DNA of 64,000 nucleotides from Mansonella perstans (taxonomy: Eukaryota > Nematoda > Chromadorea > Rhabditida > Onchocercidae), in assembly GCA_037074765.1 (NCBI GenBank), contig JBAMDO010000188.1, positions 1 to 64,000 on the forward strand. Direction: 5' to 3'. Under the pieces are notes generated by a model. It was not told the origin of the DNA. It ran no database searches and saw nothing but the letters and a program-made list of their open reading frames with translations. Below, piece after piece: positions 25,289-38,000 of the stretch. The stretch's first letter is position 1, and each line of letters begins with the position of its first letter. Made by a program: the position numbers and the translations under genes.

Positions 25289-28200
25289 TTAGCAGCTCCT
25301 ATAATGATTGCTTTACAGTATTTTTTTCATTTTGCGGTGTTGATTTTAGGTACTTTTTTTTTTTTTTGTTTTGTAAATCTATTAGTATATATTGTTATAG
25401 AGTTGTATGTTATATTATAGCTAGAGTATGCCTTTGTTGTTTTTATGCTTTCAACCGGTGGCACCTTAGGTGCAATAAAACTGTAAATTAAATGATACCC
25501 TTTGTTCAGGAAGATTTTTTAACAAGAAAATTATTCTGTCTCCACAGAAAAAACAACCTGTTTCTGATAGTTTTTAGAAATTTCCATAAATACTTCCTAA
25601 CTTGCAATATTTGCTTTTTCAAATAGTTAAATAATGAGACAATATACTTGTTCAGAGTTCTTTTCAAATTATACAAAAAAAATTACCTCCTCCACTGTAG
25701 TGTTTATTTAAAAGTTTTTCATAATTCAACATGATTTAGAATAAGCTATAGACTTGAGAATTGTTTCAGATTACGAATGAGAGGTGTGAACAAAATTAAT
25801 CACAACAATTTATGAACCCTGCAACGAAATGTCAATTATGAGGGCATATTTCGGTGTTTATCACTTGCGTTTTTATTTTTAAAATTTTACAAAAGTCATC
25901 CAACTCATTGATAATTCAATACAATCTCTTCTTTATAATTACCCCCAAACTGCTCTATCAATTTTTAATTATTGACATTAACTATACAAATTGCAGCAGT
26001 TGAAATGACATCAATGAAAAGCCTTCGCAACAGTCAAGAAATGATATCTATTATTAACTATGTTTATTTATTTATATTAGTAAAGTAATAAAAGCAGCCG
26101 CTTTCAAATACAATCAATATATATGTACCAAAAAGATACTATGACTATAAGATGATGATAATTCTACCACCGTTGAAATAAGCCCACGATAAGAACTTTC
26201 CATCATATTATATCATTATTACTTTACTCTCAGTTAATCCTTCCTTTGTATTATTTCAAATGAAATAAAATCCCTTCAAATATGTGCTAGAAAAGTTATC
26301 AATCATTCCGTTGATAATTAATTTTAAATCATCCCTAATGTATTCCCACGGGATGATATTTTCCTCATCCAACAGTATTCTTATTTCTTCCAATTTTAAC
26401 TTCACTGGTTGAAGGTGCAATTTTCAACTGCAAAGCTTCCAAATTTTAAATAATTTAAATAAAAAAACTGAAGTAATTCAGAGAGAAAAAAAAATCTCTC
26501 AAAATGCATTTATTTTTAAAAATTTGTCAATATTAGTCAATAAAGTTGCTTCATCGAAGAGGTTGCAATTTTTATTTCGAGCAAAAGCAAACGAAACAAA
26601 AGCAAAAACCAGAAAAAGTATATGCACATACTGGATAATAGAATAAAAAAGCGGCAATTAATTAAATTAGATATGCAAAATACCGCTACAGGTATTTTGA
26701 ATAATAACATAATACAGGAAAATAGTGAGTTAAATTATTCACAGAACAATAAAGTATTGTTGAAAGATTTGAACAATTTAATTTTTAAATATTAATTATA
26801 CAATGAAGATATCGTTTCTCTTATAATGCTAAATAATATTTAAATGTTGATATGAAAGAGTTTTCATTCATTTCAACAATAACATTTTTAATTATTAAAA
26901 CATAAAGGAAAGATAAATATCGAAGAGCATTTCATTCATTCGCTATTATCGCTTCTGAGAGATCGATATGCAATTATCAAAGATAAATAAATCAAACTAA
27001 GATCTCATCAATTCATACATATCTCTCCTTTTTCCATCATTCATTTTGAAAAACTTTTAATTTTTATATCATTAAATAGAAAATTTTGAGATGGAATGAA
27101 AGTATGAGATATGATGTATACAGATTGATCAGGCGATAACTTACCTTACCAAGTATTATTACTGATAACCATCCCAACTATTGTTGTTACTTGTCATATT
27201 TTTAATTTTAAATATCAAAATCTTCACAAAAAATTAAATTAATCTCATAAAACAAGCAAAACTCTCACAGTTATATTGTAAATAAAAGTTCTGTAGAAAA
27301 ACTTTTTTTTTGCAAGAGATATAAAGAGGTACTGTAATTTCACAAAAATAATCAATGATAACTTCGATAACAATGAATACACTGCCTGAGAGTTTAAGTA
27401 ACAAATATTAATTAATTCGGCAAGTATGTGATTCTATTTTAAATGTTCTGTGAGGTAATACGATAATAATGGGAAGTAAAACAAAGGAAAATCGGTGATA
27501 TAATAAATGGGAAGGAATAAAAATTAAACTTTCTGCATTTTCGTCATCTTTTTTTTTGCTTGGGAAATGCGAATTAAAGAACATTATGTGCTAATAAATG
27601 TATGACCAAACAAGTGACCAATAAAAAACTGTATAAAACAAATAATCCAATTTTATAGTTATAATACAGAAATTAAGTACAAAATTTTACCCGTCTTTAA
27701 AAAAATTCAGGTTCCACCACATAACAAAATTAAGAGATTTAGAATTACATTCCAAAAAATCGACAATCTCCAAAATTTTAGCTGACAAAAAAAAAAAAAA
27801 AACGAATCTTTTTAATTATCAAATCTCTTAATGATTACTTTTTTTTGGTAAACCATTTGCAATCAGTGGTTGATGTATTAGAAATAACAATAGACATATA
27901 CAGAAATATACATTGCATATCCAACATTAGATGGAGATTATCACTAATTTAAATTTAAAATATAAATATGTACACGAGTAAAATATCTGTCATATACTCA
28001 AATAAATCGATGGTATTATGATAAATTTAAACAAAACTGAAAAGAATAAGATTAACATATGAATGAAAGTGTTTGCAGAAAGTTTTGTTGCTGAAAGATG
28101 ATTTGAATATGAAGGAATAAAGGATCAGATTCAAAGCATGAGGCAGATAAGAAGATACAAAAATTTTTTGAAATGATTATTCCAAAAATTTGAAAATTAA

Positions 28201-28653
28201 AAAAACTATTAATATGATAACAACAGTTACAAAGAGCGATACATTGCATGTAACGAAGTCCAATAGTGAGGTGATTGGTAGTTGCAACTATGTTTGCAAA
28301 AATTTTTTTTCATTCAAAAAAAAATGGAAACATGGAATTGCAACAGTTTTTAAAACTAAGTATTGCTTTCTTGCACTGATATCAAATTTCGGCATGATTT
28401 CTTTAATCATTCACTTGGAACCTGATTTTAAATTCCTCAAACTAATGCTCTCACTCATATTTTTCCTATTACGATTCGATCTAGCTTATGCTAGAAGTCA
28501 AACAGGGATTATTTGTTTTTCCAAACTATTTAAAAACCTGACATTTTTCAAATCGTCAATAACGAAACGTTTTCCCTATCTCAGCCCATACTATGAGTAT
28601 AATAACCAAATTATACATCATTATTACGGTCAACTATATAACCATGAAGACGC

Positions 28654-28695
<42 letters not shown>

Positions 28696-28755
28696 TATGA
28701 ACATAAAAATAGAAAAAACAAACACACACACACACACGCACACACACACACACAT
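28654..28755. repeat. compound (TA)n / (CA)n microsatellite
   Basis: A pure TA run at about 28656-28690 is followed by a CA run at about 28722-28754, separated by a short A-rich spacer. Confidence 0.9.
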
Positions 28756-29074
28756 ACCACTGATGGAATAAGCTGGCAGTATGTAAACAGAAGAGTTATA
28801 TCAAGAAAAAGAAAAAAAAAACGAAATTCTTAATATTTCCGCAAGTGAAATTCCCTTTTTCTTTTCTCATCAAAAGTCTCACATCTATTTTGATAGAAAA
28901 TCAGGTTTCTCATTAAAGAATGTTAATATAAAACGAAAAAAAAACGCTATGCTGATAGAACGAATAGCTATATAAAAGAAATAGCAATTTGATATTTGAA
29001 AAGTACTACATAAAAAGGATTATTCCTGAGGATAGTAGTAAGTGAGTTGTTGCACAGATAATGCTAGTGATTGT

Positions 29075-32000
29075 TTACCTTTCCAAATGTTTACTGTCCA
29101 ATGAAGGAGGTGAAAGAGGAGGTGGACGAGAAAAATGCATCTCATCGTACACGATTCCCGAATCAGTAAGATTCGGCATCGAACAACAAAACGTCATTGG
29201 TCCTATATTGCTATTACCATATAACTTTGGTGTATCACGAGGTAGCCGTATAATGCCATCATTTTCAACTGATCCAGCATCGTACCAAGTTCTGAAAATT
29301 ATATGTTGATACAAATATAAAATGGATTTTCATCCTTTCCTCACTTCTCCTTACTGAATTTATTAACAAAATATATTATCAATAAGACTTTTCGACTATC
29401 TGCAAAAAAAAGCATTTCTAATACTCAAACGTAGCTCATTTTACGATGCTATGTCATCATTCAGAGTATTCTTAAACATTCGAACATAGGAAAATCCATG
29501 CTTACAACGACTGACTGGAAGGAGTATAGCATGAATAATTCGCACGATTATAAGTCGTAATAGGAGCACTTGTCTTTACACTATCATTTCTTCGCTTGAT
29601 AAAACAATTCTGCTGCAAGTTTTTCAAATGAGCCATAAAAAACAACATCCAATGATAAAAGTTGAACAAAATGTCAGCAAAGACAAAATCAATTTACTTG
29701 TTGTACTTCATAACTTATTTAGCCTTCTGTAATGCAAAAAAATTCAAGGTCTAGTGATCTTAACCCTAACTTAATACGAATAGAGATCAATTTAGCTCTA
29801 TTAACAAAAAAACTATCAGTAAGGTTATTGTGCAAGAAATTACAGCAAAGTGTAGATTGCGGACTACTTACAACTTACACATACAAATTTAAACGATACC
29901 TGGTAAATTGACTGTAGTGAAGTTGATCGTGGACAAATGATACTGGCGTAAGAAGCCACTTGATTTAGTGATTCTTCATGACTTGTTGTGTTCCGTCGCG
30001 TAATATCTGACAAAGCAGTCAATTTTGACAGAAAACGTGGCATTATAATGCCAAACTCAAAACTGCTCATTGACATGCGATCTTTCCTTGGGTTACATGT
30101 CTTTGTCGCTTTTGTTGATGTAGAATCAAGTCTTAGTCTGAAAAAGAGACCACCGCTGATCTGTGAAACGGGATTTGAATCCAAAAAAAACAAAAAGGAA
30201 TTGATAAATAAAGGATAAATTACATGTAAGATGACTGTTTCTTACATTCGTTTCTTAGATGGCAAACTTCCAGTACATAGATCTGAGGTACCGCAAGCTA
30301 TCCGCAACCATTTCGAATCCAGCAACTTATAATTCGATTTTTTCGCTATAATCGCAAATGGCTCAATCGATCGGCTTACAATCTTTGTCTTCTTTCTGCA
30401 AGATATGTGGCTCTGAAAAAATAACACATGCAATGTAGACAATGTATGTTATGAATCAGCTTGCCTTAGAACACATTATTCCTCTCCTTTTTTCCTGCCT
30501 CTATTTTCTTAAATAGCCTAAGAAATTTAACTTTATCAAGACAACAGAAATAAATAAGCATGACGTGATTTGGCTTTAAGCAAACCTTGTCCTCATGATG
30601 TCGAGTAAGACCGTACCCCTTAATCAACCGAACTTCAATCCGCAAACAGAGTAAAAAATAAGGTGCACCGCCAGCTTCATCCAGGAGAATCCACAGTAAA
30701 CAATACTTCAATACTACGAAGTGACCTGTAGAAACGACCGACCTGGGATCTCTGATGACAGCCGAATGGTAATAAAACATAAATCTCTTAGCAAGATCTC
30801 AAATCGTGGGTATATTAATTTAACCATAACATTTGCGTGCAAATAGCTGCATGGAAAAATGTATTTCAAGGCAAACCTTGGCGGATGATTCCTCTGATAA
30901 ACCATTAAATAACAATTGCTGTCGTTGCTTCTTATCATTTAACAATCTAGCAATAAACTTTTTATGAAAAAACAATGATGTTAAACAGCCCATCAATTGC
31001 AAGAAATACTTCAATCATGGAATTAAATTCATCAGTAAGAGATATCCTCGTTTTTAAGTGGACAGTTGATTTTTGACAAACTACAGCATCATCATTAAAT
31101 CAAAACTACCATATATATATATATATATATATCTGCCCTAATATATCAAACATCCAGTAAGGCAAGATCTTAATCAGACATATATCAGTCTTCCAGAAAA
31201 AGCTTAGAATACTGATGCAAAATATTCACTTAAATTAAAAACTGACTCTTACCTCAGATATTTATCTTGACCACTTGGCAAGGCACCTTGTTCACCGCCT
31301 TTTGTATCTAAACATATCGCTTCTACTTCATTTGACATGTTATTTTGTGGGTTCAACTGTTTATGCATCAGTGGATCACTCGGGGTATTCCTTACAATGG
31401 TATTAACTAATTTGCTTCGCCGTCGTGTAATCAATGATTCCATTTCATACTGCAAAAAACAATCCAGTAACAATACATCAAATAAGTAAGCAGAAGTTTT
31501 TTTCTTCACTAAATTTGATATTTTAAAATCTCATTTTTTCGATGAAGAAAAAGTCACTAAAGTTGGCTTAAAACATCTTTTGCAATCTTTTAGTTTAGTA
31601 TGTCAAAAATGTACACTTTCCCAGTAGCTATGGAACGAAAAATAACGTTTAAACAAGAGCGAAATAAACACTGAGTGCAATTAAATAAAAAAACTGCAAA
31701 ACTACTTTCTTCTCTATTAATGCAGTACCTTAAATCACTTAGGAATAAATTTCACAAATTTTTTTTCAGAAATAAAACTTTAACATACATAAACAAATAA
31801 AAAGTAATGCCTTACATTTGTTTTATTACTGCGTGATGCATTCGTATTTCTATTAACTGAATTAATATTCATGCCCATTTCAAGCTTGCGTCGTTTTAAC
31901 CTGGAAATATAACACTGTTTTTTTATACGTGTTTTATGGACTCCTTATTTCTCTTCACTATCCCAATTTTTCTCACACATTCTATTTACTGTGTTATAAT

Positions 32001-35000
32001 TCGAATTTTAATCTGAAAGCAAGTGATTTCCAAACTGATTTGAAATCATTCACTTTCAGCTATTTCAAATTAAGTAAAATTCCCAACACAGTGAGATATG
32101 AACTACATGAATCAAGGAAATTTTACTAAGTCAAGTATTATTCTATTTGTGAAATCCTACGAGGCTGAAATGTTGACTTAAACAAAAATTTTAGAGAAAA
32201 ATATTATCTTCTTTCGAAAATCTCTGAGGACAAAAAAAATACTTTAGATGTGTTACCTTAGATGGGCGCAGATACCACCGAAACACAATATAAGCAAACC
32301 GACTATCAAAACAACTCCGATTAAAATTCCTTCCCGACTCGATTTCGGGAATATGTTGGGTCTTTTAACGTCTACCCTACCAGGTTTACTGATTTGTGAA
32401 GGTGCAAACAAATACGGTGAGGACTGTTGTCCCAAATCACCAGTACTCGAACGTGCAGCCACTTGAAATGTATACAGCATATTGTTTTGTAATGTTATAA
32501 TGTAGCTTGTTGCACTAATTCCATCAACTAAAATATTTGTTGATACAATCAAAACATTATTCATTACATATATTCATTCAATTACCTAAAAAATAGCAAT
32601 TAGATAAGTTATGCAACGACAAGCAGCTTGTCTAAGCAATTTATAAAATTACTGCGTAATAACATAACCAAGAAAAAAGAATTTAGAAAAAAAAAAAAAC
32701 GAAATACCAAGAATATCTTTTGCCGCAGAAGTTGATGACGGCTGAACGTGTATCACATAACCCACAGGTGTACTCCAACGCGGATTTGGATGAATTGGAT
32801 TCCAAGATATTTGAACAGCTGTGGCATTCAATTCTTCGTACATTACCCCTGTCGGTGCCGGAATTTGTCCTACTGCAACATATCATAAATGACAACTATT
32901 TTCTATAATATTTCCTTTTCTTTTTAAAGAAAGAAAACCTTATACATTAATTTCTACTCTTGCAACGGATCACGTGTAGATGATGGAATGAATAAAGAAA
33001 GAAAAATGATTCGATTTTATATCAAAGCACTTACGAATCGGAGTAGTACAGATGAACCAAGAACCTTCAACACCACCCAATTTATTCCGAGGTTCTATCA
33101 TTATACGATAAGTTGTATTTGATCGAAGACTAGGCAAATCTGCGAATGGCTGATCCCTGCAGCATTATTAACTTAATAGAAATCCCCATCAAGAAGTGCT
33201 ACGAGTTATATCTTCTTTCTCAATGATCATCAAATAACTTTTAAAAGTGTGAACAAATGTAATTCAATCCTTTGAACGATGTCTCTGTCCTCTAACAAAA
33301 CAAAACATATTACGAAAAATTCCATCTATACTGTTGAATGCAAAAATAAAAAAGAATGAACTCACGTGATCACCAATCTGTCATCTTCAGGAAAAATACT
33401 ATCCCTTAAAGTGTAATGCACAACGAATTCATCGGCACTACGATCATCTTTCGGCCAATCCCACGTTACACGCATTGCATCACCGAATTCGTACGATGGT
33501 TCGCAACGGCATTCCTTTCCTTCTTTTGAAAATCGTTTAATAAAATAATCACTTATTTTGAAGTGCAAATTTCATCAGTAAACACTAACAAATATCATTT
33601 AAAATGTTAGCATAACTTTGTATCAATGAAAATAGTAAACCATGTCGAACGACTTTAGAATATAGAGATGCTCTTTTACCAAGCTTGTTAACTTTAATGT
33701 CATTCATATTATTAGCGAAAAATGATTTACTTACGATGTTGGCATAATACAGCTCTTGGAAGATTAGCACCACTAGAAAGATCACTAAATACATCAGCGA
33801 ATACTGATGATGATAAACGATATGTACGGCAAAAGTCAGGACCATAAAAAAGGCCATCATATAGACGACTACAAAACTGATACGTTCGCGACTGAAACTG
33901 TTAATATTTATTGATATGTTAAACAAAGTAAATTATAGAAGACAGAGCATCCGAAAATAGATGTAAGCATGAAATTTATTCTGACAATTAGTCTGCGAAA
34001 GTTAACCAGAGTTGCTAAATTGAAAACACATACCTTAATTTTGCATAGGTTGTAAAATTAATGTTCCCGAAGAATGAAATTACTATCAAAACCAGCTACC
34101 TATTCCCCACTAGCTGTTTCTTTTACAGGTATTATAGTAAAATTGAATTAAGAAATATTCAGTATGTACTAACAATACACATATGTATTGCAATTTAGTC
34201 CCCACTTTCGATCCAAACTCCCTGCTGAAAGAAATTTCGACAATTAATGGTAAACATAACTCATAAAAAAAGGAAAACAGAAAGTTTACCAGATCAAATT
34301 TTCCAGTTAGATTCATAACCCCATCGATAAATAATCCTTCTTCTGCTTTTTCTCTTAATGGTGATATATCCGAACGAGCATAACGGACAAGGACTGCTTG
34401 ATTTTTTGGATCCTGCGAAGTGAAATTTAAAGTTTCTTGTGCCTTTTCCCAATGAATGATGATTGATGTGCTCATCTAAAAAATATATAAATTATCAAAG
34501 AAAGAAAATGACTAATCTTAGCGGTGCAAAATATGATATTGTACGATCGTGCTATTGTTTCAAATTACACAAAGTTTTACAACAGGATAGAATTCAGCAG
34601 ATAAAAAGATACTTTTTTCTTAAATTTAAAAAGAAAAGTTTCGAATACGAGTTCGATTGAAGGATATAATCGGGTCATTCTTGAGAAAAATATAAAGGTT
34701 ATAACCTGTTCGATGGTAATGGGTAATGATCTAATACTGGGAAGAAAATTTTTATTTACAGCCTCCATCATACGAGCAACGAAAGTGAAATTTGAATTTG
34801 ATTTCAAGTGCACGTCGGATGGAAGACCACGGCGTGTTACTGGAATAACCCGGAAACGATACACCACTTCTGATTTTATACCTATAATAAATCATCAACG
34901 AAGAGATTTTTTGAAACAAAACATTCTTCATAATTCGCAAATGTGAAATAATCCAAACGATGCCTTTTTCTTATTTATAGATTGTTATTCGGTATCAATA

Positions 35001-38000
35001 TGTGATTCTTCAACAGGATTAATGATGAAACTATTACTTTTCTTTACTCAGAGCAGTCAGGTATCACTAAAACCCCAAAACTTTTCTGTTTTCTTTGCTA
35101 ATGTCATCTATCATTAATCTGATATCTGTGGCATTACACCATCCTACGAATATGAATTTTGTGAAATATCAACTTTGTATTAAGGTATCAATTTAAATGA
35201 TGCGAAATTGCCATTGCTAAGTTAACACTCAATTTCTTAACCGGATACTGCTTTATCACAATTGTTAGCTTTATACATAGGTCGCTGAAAAAGTCTTCTA
35301 TCTCGGCAACATATCCAGTTACCCTTGTTAAATTTCATTGTAACCACTAATCTTTAAAGCAATAACCAAGATTCAAGATCACAAAACTGATAGCAAAAAT
35401 TAAATACCACTTAAAATGCAATTAGTTGAGTTCGGCAAAACAACTTTTCTTTTCATTTCGCGTAAATGTTCAGAATCCTCGTAGTATTCGACGACATATC
35501 TAAAATTGATGCATGCCGATCAAAAGTATACAGGTCTGCAATTTTTCTTTACGGCTCATTTTGACTGTTTCGGCTATGTAATATATAATATGCTCCCCAT
35601 GAATTTTTATAAAAAAAAAAAAAAACTTTTGTGAATATCAGAAAACTTCCCAACGGAATATATTATGATATTCACACGGTTAAAAACAAATGTATTAGTC
35701 ACTTTTGTATGAAGCCATTTGTTATATCAATCGGCGGATGCTCCCACGAAATTTCCAAAGTTTCTTCACTTGATCTACTTAATGTAAGTTCCATTGCCTT
35801 CTGTGACACTAAAATTGAAGTAATTGTATCATAAATTTGATGCAAATATCCTTATTTAATAAACATGACGAATCCGTAAAAGTGCAGTAAGTACATTAAA
35901 AGTAGTGAAACTCACAATAATATTTAAATAAGCTTTGTTATGAACTGTCTAGATATGTTCATTAAAAATAATGTTTTTAAAAACTGGGAAAATAGTTTGT
36001 GTCTACGTCTTTAATTCTATAAAGTGTACCTCCATCCCAGGAAAGAGCTGTTACGTGTTCCGAAAGCGGTGTGATTTTCCCGACTGCATCCGTTTTGAAA
36101 AGTGACATTTGAAAGGTATAATTTCGTCGAGGAAAAAACATATAATTCGATAAACAGCACTTAGCAACACACCAGTTATCAGGTGTACAATGAGCACCAC
36201 GCAACGGTACATTATTTGCGCTACCACCTGAAAGTTGACAACTTCATTCCATTTATGAAATGTTTTGATTTATCATGGACACAAACAGTAACTCCTAGCG
36301 CCAAGCGTCAAATTTTTTTCGAAATTCGGTAATATAAAACACAATGCTAATGAACTGAAATGAAAGCTGAAGTCAGTGATATCGAAATATAAAGAAATGT
36401 CGTCAGCAAAACAATGATTTATCAAAGTGTCCCTAATAGTGATATTTAAACTGAAAAAACACTACCTTCTGATAAATAGTAGTTCAATAAAAAAACAGTA
36501 TGATCAGTCTCCAGATAATCCATTGTTTGTGGTAAATGCCATCTCAAGTTGAACTGTGCACTAAAATAACACTCATATTGAATTGTGCATTAAAATAACC
36601 TTAGTTTGCCGTCAAAATCATAAAGACTAATAATGTCTGATAAATCTTACTTTTTTACATCGAATAAATCTTACTATGGATTTAATTTAAGCCAATTTTT
36701 TGCTGGCGATACAAAACTGAAGATTGAAGAAATGCATGCATAAATAATATCAAAGTATTCGATAAGAAATGAAATAAAGAATTCTACTTTGCGTGATCAA
36801 CGGTAACATTGAGATTTGTTATCACTGAATCAATTCCAGCCTCAATCACTAAACCAATAAATTTACTTCGTTCACCAACAGCATTATTCACAATGCACTG
36901 ATACAATCCCTGAAATCATACTCTTATAAGAAATATGGAACAATAACGGACTACAAAAGCAATCTTGACTTGGTGCAATCATTTAAAAACAAATTTACCT
37001 GATCGCTTTGCTGCACACTTGAAAAGAGCAAATCTTTCGTAAATCTAACCATACTCATATGCATTTCATTGACAGTAACATCCGACATGTAACCTTCCAC
37101 AGGTAGTAACTAAATTAAAAACGAATAAATCTTTCAAAACTTTCATGATTAAACTGGATTTAGTTCTTACTCCTTTAATTTCCGTTTTCCTGCATAATTT
37201 CCTTATCTCCGTGAGTCAGTACAATGAGAGCAAATAATCCTCCTTACAAATAATCAGTACGTTATAAAGCATAAAGCCACAAGTTCAATTCAGTACGATG
37301 CAAAATATGTACGATTCTGCTGTAAACATTTCCACAGAAAATGTATAATGCTCACTGCCTTTTTTTTTTGAGAGGAAGGAGATATTTCATTAAGGCATCT
37401 GTATTATGGTATCTTCATTTAACTTCCATAAATTTTTTAACAAATTTAATGTAGTACGGTAATTTCATGAAACTTTGCAGATATAATCTGCAACATGTGA
37501 ATGACATACTCTTCCTTTCTATTTATTTCTTAGATTACCTAGTTGATATGATCAAAATAATGAACTTTTGCACTTCTAATTCTACAAAATGACAAGTGCT
37601 ACCAAGTCCAGTGTCTCCACACTCGATCTACTTATTATAAGTTTCACAATGAAAAAGATTTCTTTAGCAGTGTGCAAACAGATATACTACAACAAAGTTG
37701 ACATTGAATAGTAGTACGATGTAAATTACTGAGAGATGATCAGCTTCTTTTCGATGGAATCCTCTAACAAGCCTAAATTAGACTCGTAATAAGATAAATC
37801 CTCATTTTCTTATTTATGAACTTCAATATAAACATGCACTGCTATCCCATCATCATCTATATCCATTTTCCACAATAAAATCGCTTTTGATTCACATGCC
37901 AGAAAAATGTCGCTTGCACATAATTTACATAAATTTAATCAAAAATTATAAAAGGATGCCCCCATTCACAGAGGTGTCATTTGTTAATCAGACAGCAACT

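Larger units (their letters stand above)
24588..29071. other. intergenic between convergent genes 3 and 4
   Basis: AT-rich DNA between the 3' ends of the dehydrogenase (+) and the receptor (-). It holds two short tandem duplications (near 24.9 and 25.25 kb), a TA/CA compound microsatellite at 28.65-28.75 kb and two unassigned open frames (about 26246-26400 minus; 28190-28771 plus). No recognisable gene. Confidence 0.55.

Noticed and set aside
30160..30180. tRNA T-arm-like word GGATTTGAATCC
   Set aside because: No acceptor, D or anticodon stems around it; it lies in a probable coding block.
29988..30218. Plus-strand ORF of 76 codons
   Set aside because: It is antisense to a probable receptor tail exon whose minus frame is longer and Ser/Thr-rich like other tails.
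33585..33926. Minus ORF that looks like a multi-pass membrane protein
   Set aside because: It is an alternate frame over an FN3 exon of the receptor (the [20 protein letters not shown] frame fits the domain series better).
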